Shown one piece after another: positions 9,724-20,878 of a stretch of 64,000 nt of DNA (within the stretch, counting starts at the first letter, position 1; the number at the start of each line of letters is the position of its first letter). Under the pieces are notes generated by a model. The model was given only the letters and a program-made list of their open reading frames with translations. It was not told where the DNA came from and made no database searches. A program made the position numbers and the translations under genes. Source of the DNA: Haematobia irritans (Eukaryota; Arthropoda; Insecta; Diptera; Muscidae); contig NC_134400.1 of NCBI RefSeq assembly GCF_050003625.1, positions 195,871,918 through 195,935,917 of the forward strand. The letters run 5' to 3'.

Positions 9724-12437
9724 CAAGTATATACAGCAGTAAGTTCGGCCGGGCCGAATCTTAAATACCCACCACCATGAACCAAATATTAGGGTTTCCT
9801 TTGAAATTTCAGGAGGGCTTGAGGACACTTCCGGAAGATAAATTTAAAGATTTCACCTATGAGGACTATATCAGGATCTGGATTTATAAGAACCATTTTT
9901 GTTTGAGTTTTAGAGGAATTATTAACATCTCTTGTAAGTGTGCAAAAAAATTATAAAATAACGTCTTGATTTGAAATCTTAAATCTGTAGATTTTCACCC
10001 GGGAAGTAAAATTTGGAAATTTTACATTGAGTTTCAAGCAATTTTCATGATCAGTTGGCCTTCTACACCCTCAAGAAGTGAAGTCGGTCTATATGGAGGC
10101 ATTACCAAATGGACCGATAAAAACTTAATCCGATATACGTTTTTCTGAGCCTCAAATACCAGAATATTTAGAATTTCAGGCAAATCAGATAAAAACTACG
10201 GTTTCTAGAAACCCAAGGAGTTAAATCTGGAAAACGTTCTTATGGGGGCTATACCAAAATATGGACCGATATTCACCATTTTTGGCACACCTCTTTATGG
10301 TCATAAAATACCTCTAGATTTCAAATTTCAGACAAATTGGATAAAAACTGCGGTTCCTATAAGGCCAAGAAGTAAAATCGGGAGATCGGTCTATATGGGG
10401 GCTATACCAAAACATGGACCGATACTCACCAATTATGGCACACCTCTTTACGGTTCTAAAGTACCTTTTGATTTCCAAATTCAGATAAATTGGATAAAAA
10501 CTGCGGTTTCTATAAGCCCAAGAAGTAAAATCGGGAGACCGGTCTATATGGGGGCTATACCAAAATATGGACCGATACTCACCATTTTTGACACACCTCT
10601 TTATGGTCATAAAATACCTCTAGATTTCAAATTTCAGGCAAATTGGATAAAAACTACGATTTCTATAAGCCCAAGAAGTAAAATCGGGAGCTATACCAAA
10701 ACATGGACCGATACTCACCACCTCTTAATGGTCCTAAAATGCCTCTAGATTTCCAATTTCAGGCAAATTGGATAAGAACTACGGTTACTATAAGCCAAGG
10801 GATATCGGTCTACACGGGGGCTATACCAAAACATAGACCGATGCTCACCATTTTTGGCACACCTCTTTATGGTCCTAAAATACCTCTAGATTTCCAATTT
10901 CAGGCAAATTGGTAAAAAACTAGGTTTCTATAAACCAAGGAAATAAAATCGGGATATCGGTCTATATGGGGACTATTCCAAAACATGAACCGATATTGAC
11001 CATTTTTGGCACACCTCTGCATGGTTGAAAAATACCTCTATATATCCAATTTTAGGTAAATTTGATAAAAACTACGGATTCTACAAGCCCAAGAAGGAAA
11101 ATCGGGAGATCGGTCTATATGGTGGCTATAGCAAAACATGGGCCTATACTCACTATTTTTGACACACTTTTTTATGGTCCTAAAATACCTCTAGACTTCC
11201 AATTTCAGGCAAATTGGATAAAAACTACAGTTTCTATAAGGCCAATAATTAAAATCGGGTGATTGGTCTATATGGGGGCTATACCAAAACATTGACCGAT
11301 ACTCACTGTTTTCGGCACACCCCTTTACGGTCCTAGAATATCTCTAGATTTCCAATTTCAGGCAAATAGGATAAAAACTACGGTTTCTATTAGCCCTAGA
11401 CCCCAAACCGGGGGTCGTTTATATTGGGACTATATCAAAACCTGGACCGATATAGCCCATCTTCGAACTTGACCTGCCTGCAGACAAAAGACGAGTTTGA
11501 AAACAGTACCGTGATTACAACAGACATACAGACGGACAGGCGGACATGCTTATATCGTCTTTGAATTTCTCCCTGATCAAGAATACTTTATATAGTCGGA
11601 AATCGATAATTTAATGTGTTGCAAACGGAATGACAAATCATTCATCACCATTCTATGGCGGAGATCGGTCTATATGGGGGCTATACCAAAACATGGAACG
11701 ATACGGACCAATTTCGGCACACGTATTTGTGGTCCTACAAGACCTCTAGATTTCCAATTTCAGGTAAATTGAATAAAAACTGCGGTTTCTATAAGCCCAA
11801 GAAGTAAAATCGGGAGATCGGTCTAAATTGGGGCTATACCAAAACATGGACCGATACTCACCATTTTTGGCACACCTCTTTATGGTCATAAAATACCTCT
11901 AGATTTCAAATTTCAGACAAATTGGATAAAAACTGCGGTTCCTATAAGGCCAAGAAGTAAAATCGGGAGATCGGTCTATATGGGGGCTATACCAAAATAT
12001 GGATCGATACTCACAATTTTTGGCACCCGTATTTGTGGTCCTACAATACCTCTAGATTTCTAATTTCAGGCAAATTGAATAAAAAGTACGATTTCTATAA
12101 GCCCAAGACCCCAAATCGGGAGGTCGGTTTATATGGGGACTATATCAAAACCTGGACCGATATAGCCCATCTTCGAACTTGACCTGCCTGCAGACAAAAG
12201 ACGAGTTTGTGCAAAATTTCAGCACGATTGCTTCATTATTGAAGACTGTAGCGTGATTACAACAGACAGACAGACAGACAGACAGACGGACAGACGGACA
12301 TCGTTATATCGTCTTAGAATTTCTCCCTGATCAAGAATATATATACTTTATATAGTCGGAAATCGATATTTCGATGTGTTACAAACGGAATGACAAACTT
12401 ATTATACCCCCGTCACCATTCTATGGTGGTGGGTATA
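9724..12437 (+). mobile_element. Mini-me-like non-autonomous element B, with a duplicated 3' module
   Basis: This is the same family as element A but on the plus strand. It starts ACAAGTATATACAGCAG with the AAGTTCGGCCGGGCCGAATC hairpin and continues with AAATACCCACCACCATGAACC. Tandem 153-bp units follow, then the CTGCAGACAAAAGACGAG segment, the GACA/GACG tract (mainly 12262-12300), a TATATAGTCGG core and a GGTGGTGGGTATA end. The 3' module is present twice, at about 11400-11655 and 12105-12437. More 153-bp units lie between, so the element has been enlarged internally. Confidence 0.8.
10228..11400 (+). repeat. Tandem 153-bp units inside element B
   Basis: About seven to eight units starting near TATATGGGGGCTATACC. 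The interval between the first two start positions (10242 and 10395) is exactly 153 bp. The frame stays open for up to 168 codons on the plus strand (10242-10748) and 98 on the minus strand (10314-10610). That reflects repetition of a stop-free unit, not evidence of a protein. Confidence 0.8.
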
Positions 12438-12840
12438 AAAATAGAGAATGTTCCCAATTTTAATAAGATTTTGCTTATTTTAATGAAATGAACCAAAAAT
12501 TAAAAAAAATATGTTGTATGTACAAATGAAGTACATAATTTTACAAAATTATAAATTATTCGATTTGCCTGAAATTGGTAATCTAGTGGTATTTCTGGTA
12601 TGCAAATGACTGTGCCGAATATGGTGTCTATTGGTCCATACTTCGGTATAGACCCCACATAGATCGATCTACTTGGACTTGAAAAACGCCGCAATTTTTA
12701 TCCGATTCGCCTGAAATAGGAAATCAGAAAAAATATATATCATATCATAAATTATCCCAATTAAGATTATAATTAAAAAAATATATAGTAAGTATTTTTG
12801 ACCGTATGTTTCTAATTGTATTCTATTAAACTCGTAGTTG
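12438..12840 (-). repeat. Decayed single mini-me unit in AT-rich DNA
   Basis: At about 12560-12725 the minus strand holds a diverged copy of the 153-bp unit (GGTATTTCTGGTATGCAAATG and GGTCCATACTTCGGTATAG on the plus strand). The flanks are plain AT-rich DNA. Confidence 0.6.
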
Positions 12841-13110
12841 TTCAAACTGGGTTTTTTGGTCAGTTAGTTTTTGTATGCATTAAATAAAACTAATTTATTT
12901 CATATTTTACTCAACGTTTCGTTGGTTCTTTCCAACTTCATCAGGAGTGTTCTATGTTATTGAAAATCCTAAGGACCACATTGCACAGTTTTTACATTGT
13001 TCAATGACGTGTATAATAAGCCCTACATATGTTACAATTACTTTTACGCTTTCTTATTAATTAAAATAAACCTGGATATCACGACAAGTACTTATAATAA
13101 TAATTAATAA
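12841..13110 (-). mobile_element. Second type of hammerhead-bearing element (Penelope-like fragment)
   Basis: The segment differs in sequence from the 0.4-kb ribozyme family but carries a hammerhead-like core at 12909-12948 on the minus strand. After the core come AAATAAATTAGTTTTAT and AT-rich sequence, as in the trailing part of Penelope-type pseudo-LTRs. Boundaries are uncertain and no reverse transcriptase or GIY-YIG coding was found nearby. Confidence 0.5.
12909..12948 (-). ncRNA. Hammerhead-ribozyme-like motif, minimal stem III
   Basis: The minus strand reads ACTC, CTGATGA, stem II (GTTGG and CCAAC around AAAGA), GAA, ACGTT, GAGT. ACTC pairs with GAGT as stem I. Stem III would be only A-U and C-G with no loop, so this form would need two copies pairing together, as in dimeric hammerheads. 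The core bases and stem II are intact. Confidence 0.6.
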
Positions 13111-13225
13111 TAATAAGTAAAATTATTGCAGCGAAACCCCTTATACTACTATCACAGAACTGAACACATTAAAATGTTGCAACTGAATAATGTTGGGTGC
13201 TTTGTGTTGTCTTTATCTTTCTTTG

Positions 13226-13335
13226 TGTTAATAGATGTTTTTATTCTCACTTGTATACGTAGGCTCTCTAGTGTGTATCTCTTATTTTCGAGAGAGATAC
13301 ACACTAGAGAGAGAATAAAAACATCTATTAACACA
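13226..13335. repeat. Inverted repeat (foldback), arms about 45 bp
   Basis: GTGTTAATAGATGTTTTTAT at the left is mirrored by ATAAAAACATCTATTAACAC at the right. A second mirrored pair lies nearer the centre (CTCTCTAGTGTGTATCTC and GAGATACACACTAGAGAG). The loop is a few bases around TTATTTTC. Mirrored short open frames on both strands come from this symmetry. Confidence 0.8.
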
Positions 13336-13348
13336 ATACATAATTGGA

Positions 13349-13736
13349 TCTATGATAAGTTAAGTGGTTCAAAAATATCTATGCGAAAAGGTAAAATTTA
13401 AAAAAAAAAAAATCGTATAAATCAATTATCAGAATAAATTCGGGTAATTCACTCAACCCAAAGTAAACTACACTTGAACCTTCCGAAAAAAGGCTTGATA
13501 GTCGGCTACTGCCTACACAAATTTGCAAGCATATCCCTTTCCTTTTGCCTTTGCTTCCAAATTTGTTTAGGCAGTAGCCGACTATCAAACCTTTTTTTCG
13601 GAAGGTTCAAGTGTAGTTCACTTTGGGTTGAGTGAATTACCCGAATTTATTCTGATAATTGATATATACGATTTTTTTTTGGTTGAAAATTTTACCTTTT
13701 CGCATAGATATTTTTGAACCACTTAACTTATCATAG
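13349..13736. repeat. Inverted repeat inside a hammerhead element, arms about 185 bp
   Basis: TATGATAAGTTAAGTGGTTC at 13349 is mirrored by GAACCACTTAACTTATCATA ending at about 13735. Inside, GATAGTCGGCTACTGCC is mirrored by GGCAGTAGCCGACTATC, with a short spacer near 13547-13560. The right arm is the normal upstream part of the ribozyme element, while the left arm is an inverted copy of it. Confidence 0.85.
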
Positions 13737-13945
13737 AGGATGCTGATGAGGAATGTGGTAATTCCGAAACAGCTTTACATCCAACCATCTTGCAGTCTAT
13801 AGGGCTTTGCCCAAATAAATTTGACAGGCATACTTTTCCTCTGTTGGTTAAGCTACACTTGTAGTTTAGTCAATGCATAATTTTAAGCTAAGATCAAAAA
13901 CAACAATAATGATTGAAGAGAAACTAACAATAACAAACAAAAATC
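13410..13945 (+). mobile_element. Hammerhead-bearing retroelement, foldback copy
   Basis: The plus strand has the upstream arm (AAGGTTCAAGTGTAGTTCAC at about 13600 and GAATTACCCGAATTTATTC), then the ribozyme core at 13738. The tail follows (CAACCATCTTGCAGTCTATA, GCCCAAATAAATTTGAC, TTGTAGTTTAGTCAATGC, AACAATAACAAACAAAAATC). Compared with the copies at 39.3 and 51.5 kb, the segment just before the core is replaced by ACTTAACTTATCATAGAGG, where the foldback arm joins. The 29-bp array starts immediately after 13945. Confidence 0.75.
13738..13782 (+). ncRNA. Hammerhead ribozyme, type I, stem III mismatch
   Basis: GGATG (13738-13742), CTGATGA (13743-13749), stem II GGAATGTGGTAATTCC (13750-13765), GAA (13766-13768), stem III ACAGCTTT (13769-13776), A, CATCC (13778-13782). 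It has the same C-U mismatch in stem III as the 4190 copy, so these two may descend from one weakened copy. Confidence 0.75.
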
Positions 13946-16900
13946 TTTATTTCTATAGAAAGTTTTGTCAAAAAATTTAATTCTGTAGAAAATTTTGTCA
14001 GAACTTTATCTTCATAGAAAATTTTGTCAAATTTTTTTTTTTCTATAGAAAACTTTGTCAAAACGTTATTTCTATAGAAAATTTTGTCAAAATTTTATCT
14101 CCATCGAAAATTTTGTCAAAATTTTATTTCTATAGAAAATATTTTCAAAATTTTATTTCTATAGAAAATGTTGTCAAAATTTTATTTCTATAGAAAATTT
14201 TGTCAAAATTTTATTTTTATAGAAAATTTTGTCCAAATTTTATTTGTATAGAATATTTTATCAAAATTTTATTTCTATAGAAAATGTTGTCAAAATTTTA
14301 TTTCTATAGAAAATTTTGTCAAAATTTTATAGTCCATAGAAAAATTTGTCAAAATATTATCTCCATCGAAAATTTTGCCAAAATTTTATGTCCACCGAAA
14401 ATTTTGTCAACATTTTATATTACATAGAAAATTGTGTTAAAATTGTATCTTCATAGAAAATTGTGTCAAAATTTTATCTCCATAGAAAATTTTGTCAAAA
14501 TTGTATCTCCATAGAAAATTGTGTTAAAATTGTATCTTCATAGAAAAATTTGTCAAAATTGTATCTTCATAGAATATTTTTTTCAAAATTTTAACTCCAT
14601 AGAAAATTTTATCAAAATTTTATTTCCATAGAAAATTTTGTCATAATTTTATTTCTATGGAAAATTATGTTACATTTTTATTTCTATAGAAAATTTTGTC
14701 AAAGTTTTATTTCTATAGAAAATTTTGTCAAAATTTTATTTCTATAGAAAATGTTGTCAAAACGTTATTTCTATAAAAAATTTTGTCAAAATTTTATTTC
14801 TATCGAAAATTATGTTAAATTTTTATTTCTATAGAAAATTTTGTCAAAGTTTTATTTCTATAGAAAATTTTGTCAAAATTTTATCTTCATAGAAAATTGT
14901 GTCAAAATTTTATCTCCATAGAAAATGTTGTCAAAATTTTATTTCTATAGAAAATGTTGTCAAAATTTTATTTCTATAGAAAATGTTGTCAAAATTTTAT
15001 TTCTATAGAACATATTGTCAAAACGTTATTTCTATAAAAAATTTTTCAAAATTTTATTTCTGTCGAAAATTATGTTAAATTTTTATTTCTATAGAAAATT
15101 TTGTCAAAGTTTTATTTCTATAGAAAATTTTGTCAAAATTTTATCTTCATAGAAAATTGTGTCAAAATTTTATCTCCATAGAAAATGTTGTCAAAATTTT
15201 ATTTCTATAGAAAATGTTGTCAAAATTTTATTTCTATAGAAAATGTTGTCAAAATTTTATTTCTATAGAACATATTGTCAAAACGTTATTTCTATAAAAA
15301 ATTTTTCAAAATTTTATTTCTGTCGAAAATTATGTTAAATTTTTATTTCTATAGAAAATTTTGTCAAAGTTTTATTTCTATAGAAAATTTTGTCAAAATT
15401 TTATCTCCATAGAAAATTGTGTCAAAATTTTATCTCCATAGAAAATGTTGTCTAAATTGTATCTCCATAAATTTTGTCATAATTTTATTTCTATCGAAAA
15501 TTATGTTATATTTTCATTTCTAGGTCGAAAACCTTAGTTGTTAGTACCTTCATTTTTTTGTATTTATTTTCATAATTTATTATGATTTTAAATAAACTAA
15601 TAAAAAAAAAATTATTTCTATAGAAAATGTTGTCAACATTTTATTTCTATAGAAAATGTTGTCAAAATTTTATTTCTATAGAAAATTTTGTCAAAATTTT
15701 ATTTCTGTAAAAGTTTTTTTCAAAATTTTATTTTTTTAGAAAATTTTGTCAAAATTGTATCTCCATAGATAATTGTGTTAAAATTGTATCTCCATAGAAA
15801 AATTTGTTAAAATTGTATCTCCATCGAAAATTTTGTCAAAATTTTATTTCTATAGAAAATGTTGTCAAAATTTTATTTCCATAGAAAATTTGGTCATAAT
15901 TTTATTTCTATTGAAAATTATGTTAAATTTTAAAATTTTGTCAAAGTTTTATTTCTATAGAAAATTGTGTCACAAATTTATCTCCATAGAAAATTTTGTC
16001 AAAATTGTATCTCCATAGAAAATTGTGTTAAAATTGTATCTTTATAGAAAAATTTGTCAAAACTGTATCTCCATAGAATATTTTTTTTCAAAATTTTAAC
16101 TCCATAGAAAATTTTATCAAAATTGTATTTCCATAGAAAATTTTGTCATAATTTTATTTCTATGGAAAATTATGTTACATTTTTATTTCTATAGAAAATT
16201 TTGTCAAAATTTTATTTCTATCGAAAATTTTGTCAAAATTTTATTTCCATAGAAAATTTTGCCATAATTTTATTTCTATGGAAAATTATGTTACATTTTT
16301 ATTTTTATAGAAAATTTTGTCAAAATTTTATTTCTATCGAAAATTTTGTCAACATTTTATTTCTATCGAAAATTATGTTAAATGTTTATTTCTATAGACA
16401 ATTTTTTTCAAAATTTTATCTGCACCGAAAATTTTGTCAAAATTTTATATTCCATAGAAAATTGTGTTAAAATTGTATCTCCATAGAAATTTTTGCAAAA
16501 TTTTATTTCTATAGAAATTTTTGTCAAAATTTGATTTCTATAGAAAATTTTGTCCAAATTTTGTATTTCTATAGAATATTTTATCAAAATTTTATTTCTA
16601 TAGAAAATTTTGTCCAAATTTTGTATTTCTATAGAAAATTTTATCAAAATTTTATTTCTATAGAAAATTTTGTCAAAACGTTATTTCTATAAAAAATTTT
16701 GTCAAAATTTTATTTCTATAGAAAAACTTGTCTAAATTGTATCTCCATAGATTTTTTTTTTTTAATTTTAACTCCATAGCAAATGTTGTCAAAATTTTAT
16801 TTCTATAGAAAACGTTGTCAAAACTTAATTTCTACAGAAAATTTTGTCAAAATTTTATTTCTATCGAAAATTATGTTAAATTTTTATTTCTTAGAAAATT

Positions 16901-17790
16901 TTGTCAAAGTTTTATTTCTATAGAAAATTTTTTCAAAATTTTATCTTCATAGAAAATTGTGTCAAAATTTTATCTCCATAGAAAATTTTGTCAAAATTGT
17001 ATCTCCATAGATAATTGTGTTAAAATTGTATCTCCATAGAAAAATTTGTCAAAATTGTATCTCCATAGAATATTTTCTCAAAATTTTAACTCCATAGAAA
17101 ATGTTATCAAAATTTTATTTCCATAGAAAATTTTGTCATAATTTTATTTCTATTGAAAATTATGTTAAATTTTTATTTCTATAGAAAATTTTGTCAAAAT
17201 TTTATATTCCATAGAAAATTGTGTTAAAATTGTACATCCATAGAAAAATGTGTCAACATTTTATATCTATCGAAAATAATGTTAAATTTTTAATCTATAG
17301 AAAATTTTGTCAAAGTTTTATTTCTATAGAAAATTTTGTCAAAATTTTAGAATCATAGAAAATTTTGTCAAAATTTAGAAAATTTTGTCAAAATTGTATC
17401 TCCATAGAAAATTGTGTTAAAATTGTATCTTCCTAGAAAAATTTGTCAAAATTGTATCTCCATAGAATATTTTTTTTAAAAATTTTAACTCCATAGAAAA
17501 TTTTATCAAAATTTTATTTCCATAGAAAATTTTGTCATAATTTTATTTCTATGGAAAATTATGTTACATTTTTATTTCTATAGAAAAATTTATTTCTAGA
17601 GAAAAATTTGTCAATATTTTATCTGCATAGAAAAATTTGTCAAAATTTTATTTCCATCGAAAATTTTTTCAAAATTTTATCTCCATCGAAAATTTTTTCA
17701 AAATTTTATTTCTATAGAAAATGTCAAAATTTTATTTCTATAGAAAATGTTGTCAAAATGTTATTTCTATAGAAAATTTAGTCAAAATAC
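13946..17790 (-). repeat. 29-bp minisatellite array, reverse
   Basis: About 130 units, nearly all in reverse orientation. A locus-specific variant is common: CTCCATAGAAAATTGTG or CTTCATAG in place of TTCTATAG. A short non-unit interruption lies at about 15521-15612. The array ends at the GGTTGCCAC-type module at 17791. Confidence 0.9.
14805..15500 (-). repeat. Higher-order repeat, 260-bp period
   Basis: The block beginning GAAAATTATGTTAAATTTTT occurs at 14805, 15065 and 15325, exactly 260 bp apart, or about nine 29-bp units. The same variants appear in the same order (AAAGTTTTATTTC, CTTCATAG, CTCCATAG, AACATATTGTC). The last copy is partial. Confidence 0.85.
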
Positions 17791-17843
17791 ATTAAAAATT
17801 CTACCATTTTTGGTAGAATTCTACTAACTGTGGCAACCATGCT
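17791..17843 (-). mobile_element. Terminal module GGTTGCCAC..TGGTAGAATTCTACCA, right edge of array
   Basis: Read on the minus strand it is GCATGGTTGCCACAG, then AGTAGAATTCTACCAAAAATG, then the array. The same module, in the same orientation relative to the array, lies at 25198 and 31488. It looks like the end of a non-autonomous DNA transposon whose interior is the 29-bp array. Confidence 0.55.
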
Positions 17844-18228
17844 TATAATTCCTTGGTTCGTTGTTTAGAGAGTGGGTGTATATTACCTTATTAGTTTGTT
17901 CTATAAACCTATATTATTTATAAAATCGACAATATTCAATTATATTTGTAACATATATTTATTTGACACCTTAATGTGACTATCTGTCAAATGTTGATTA
18001 AATATTTTACTACATAACGTATACAAGTCAAATGAGGTATATGAATAGAAGCATTACTAATGCCATTGATCTACATTAGAGATTTAATGGAATGGCAGTA
18101 ATGTAAAAAAAAAAAACAAACAGAAAGAGTAAAGCAACACAGCATCCAATGTTGTTATCCTTGTGTGTATAAAGTTGTTCATGCAACGAATGAATGAACG
18201 AATTTATATAGGAGTATAGGTGTGTATG
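17844..18228. other. Unique AT-rich interval
   Basis: No gene or repeat was recognised. The last eight bases, TGTGTATG (18221-18228), are the probable target duplication of the hAT-like element that follows. Confidence 0.5.
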
Positions 18229-18483
18229 CAGCGTTGCCAGAATTGTTGCACCAAAAACCGCTAGATTTGCCCAAACAAATAGCTAAAAAAAGCTAAAAAA
18301 TTTAAAAAAAAAACGAGAAAAATAGCTAAATTTTGTTGTATCAAAAGTCACATTTTTGATTGAAATTTAACAAACTTAAAGGTTTTATTTCACTTAAATG
18401 TTTTGATCCTATCAATACGATTTTATTTATTGTATTGTATGTTAAAAAAATAATACCACATTTCCTTAATTATTTCTTACATA

Positions 18484-18830
18484 CACTGAAAAAAGCATGT
18501 CCGGTCCCATAGATTTTGTTCACTAATGATTTTGGCATTGATACCGAGTCAAATTTGAATTTATTCATTTTTTCAGCTTTTTCTTCATGAATGAAATGAA
18601 ATAAAGTATTTAAAAACATCTTCTATTTTTGAACGCTTTTTTGGTTTGTGGTCAAGATACAAAAAATCCTCAAACTTAAAGACTATTTCATTAATTTTAA
18701 GAATTTTTTAGAATTAACCCATGCCGTCGTTCATGTAAAGATTTCAGTTGAATCACTTAACTATAAGGACAAAACGGCTTTTGGACAAGGAATTTGTATG
18801 TAACGCCAAGAAGGAAACGTCTGAGACCCA
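18484..18830. mobile_element. TA-MITE end and flanking AT-rich DNA inside the hAT-like element
   Basis: TACACTGAAAAAAGCATGTC followed by CGGTCCCATAGATTTTG resembles the right end of the complete element at 52473-52633 read in reverse. The partner end was not found, so this copy is truncated or hidden. Confidence 0.5.
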
Positions 18831-19927
18831 CGTACGTTTAGTATACCGATCGTCTTAGAATTAAATTCTGAGTCGATTTAACGATGTCCGTCTGTCTGTC
18901 TCTTCATGTATTTTTGTGCACAAAGTACAGGTCGCAGTTTAAGTCCGATCGTCCTCAAATTTAGTATAGGGTCGTTTTTTGGAACAACGACAATCGTTAT
19001 TGATTTTGGAAAAATCGGTTCAGATTTAGATATAGCTCCCATATATATCTTTCGTCCGAATTGCACTTATATGGCCTCAAAAGCTAGAGTTTTGCCGTGA
19101 TTTAGTTCAAATTTTGCACAAGGAGTACGTTTACTAGTATCGGTAAGTGTACCAAATTTGGTTGAAATCGGTTCAAATTTAGATATAGCTCCCATATATA
19201 TCTTTCGTCCGGTTTTTACTTATATGACATCAAAAGCCAGAGTTTTGCCTGATTTGCTTCAAATTTTGCACGAGAGGTACGTTTAACGGTGTCGTTATGT
19301 ATGCCAAATTTGGTTGAAATCGGTTCAGATTTAAATATAGCTCTCATATATATCTTTCGCCCGATTTACACTCATATGACCACGGGGCCAAAGTTGAAAT
19401 TTTGCAGAATTATTATTCTAGCTATGAATGCCAAATTTAGTCACAATCGGTTCAGATTATATATAGCTCCCATATATATGTACACCAGAATTGGGGAAAT
19501 ATCGTAGACTGTTTGATATTTTAGACCCATTTTCAATGGGAATTTCCTCCAATTGACTGGATAGTTTCCACAGAGAATATATTTAATATGATATTTAAGT
19601 GTGTCAAGTTTGATCTAATTTGGTTCAGATTTAGATAAAGCCTCCATATATTCGTTTTTCCGGTTTATACAAATATGGCCAAAATTTACACACTTTACAT
19701 AAAATTCTGTGATGATTTCCCCATATCTTAGTCATATCCTACACACCGCAATGCCGGAATTTCCACAGAACAGTTGAGTTTTAAATAAGGCTCCAAGTCG
19801 CCCGACTTGACCAAATAATAAAGGGTGATTTGTTAAGAGCTTGATAACTTTTTTTTAAAAAAAAACGCATAAAATTTGCAAAATCTCATCGGTTCTTTAT
19901 TTGAAACGTTAGATTGGTCCATGACAT

Positions 19928-20107
19928 TTACTTTTTGAAGATAATTTCATTTAAATGTTGACCGCGGCTGCGTCTTAGGTGGTCCATTCGGAAAGTCCAA
20001 TTTTGGGCAACTTTTTCGAGCATTTCGGCCGGAATAGCCCGAATTTCTTCGGAAATGTTGTCTTCCAAAGCTGGAATAGTTGCTGGCTTATTTCTGTAGA
20101 CTTTAGA
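19928..20107 (-). pseudogene. Tc1/mariner-like transposase, C-terminal fragment, copy 1
   Basis: The minus strand reads about 60 codons to a TAA. The frame starts SKVYRNKPATIPALEDNI and ends RRSRGQHLNEIIFKK, with WTFRMDHL before that. I recognise this as the C-terminal end typical of insect IS630/Tc1/mariner-superfamily transposases; the subfamily is not assigned. Everything upstream, including the catalytic DDE/D region, is absent. After the stop comes an apparent transposon end with AAGCTCTTAACAAATCACCC at about 19832-19851. The fragment is cut at mini-me sequence, so it was captured before the 771-bp unit was amplified. Confidence 0.7.
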
Positions 20108-20698
20108 CTAGCTCTCATATATATCTTTCGCCCGATTTACACTCATATGACCACGGGGCCAAAGTTGAAATTTTGCAGAATTATTATTCTAACTATGAAT
20201 GCCAAATTTAGTCACAATCGGTTCAGATTATATATAGCTCCCATATATATGTACACCAGAATTGGGGAAATATCGTAGACTGTTTGATATTTTAGACCCA
20301 TTTTCAATGGGAATTTCCTCCAATTGACTGGATAGTTTCCACAGAGAATATATTTAATATGATATTTAAGTGTGTCAAGTTTGATCTAATTTGGTTCAGA
20401 TTTAGATAAAGCCTCCATATATTCGTTTTTCCGGTTTATACAAATATGGCCAAAATTTACACACTTTACATAAAATTCTGTGATGATTTCCCCATATCTT
20501 AGTCATATCCTACACACCGCAATGCCGGAATTTCCACAGAACAGTTGAGTTTTAAATAAGGCTCCAAGTCGCCCGACTTGACCAAATAATAAAGGGTGAT
20601 TTGTTAAGAGCTTGATAACTTTTTTTTAAAAAAAAACGCATAAAATTTGCAAAATCTCATCGGTTCTTTATTTGAAACGTTAGATTGGTCCATGACAT

Positions 20699-20878
20699 TT
20701 ACTTTTTGAAGATAATTTCATTTAAATGTTGACCGCGGCTGCGTCTTAGGTGGTCCATTCGGAAAGTCCAATTTTGGGCAACTTTTTCGAGCATTTCGGC
20801 CGGAATAGCCTGAATTTCTTCGGAAATGTTGTCTTCCAAAGCTGGAATAGTTGCTGGCTTATTTCTGTAGACTTTAGA
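20699..20878 (-). pseudogene. Tc1/mariner-like transposase, C-terminal fragment, copy 2
   Basis: This is the second copy of the same fragment, 771 bp downstream of the first. One difference was seen in the aligned region, which changes a codon in the EEIRAIP stretch. It has the same truncation and stop. The third 771-bp copy ends before reaching this part. Confidence 0.7.

Noticed and set aside
10242..10748. A 168-codon frame with regular repeats, and the 98-codon frame on the other strand
   Set aside because: They are tandem 153-bp mini-me units that happen to lack stops on both strands, not a protein-coding gene.
13126..13401. Overlapping plus and minus frames sharing residues such as IDVFIL and IKTSINT
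   Set aside because: Mirror effect of the foldback at 13226-13335.
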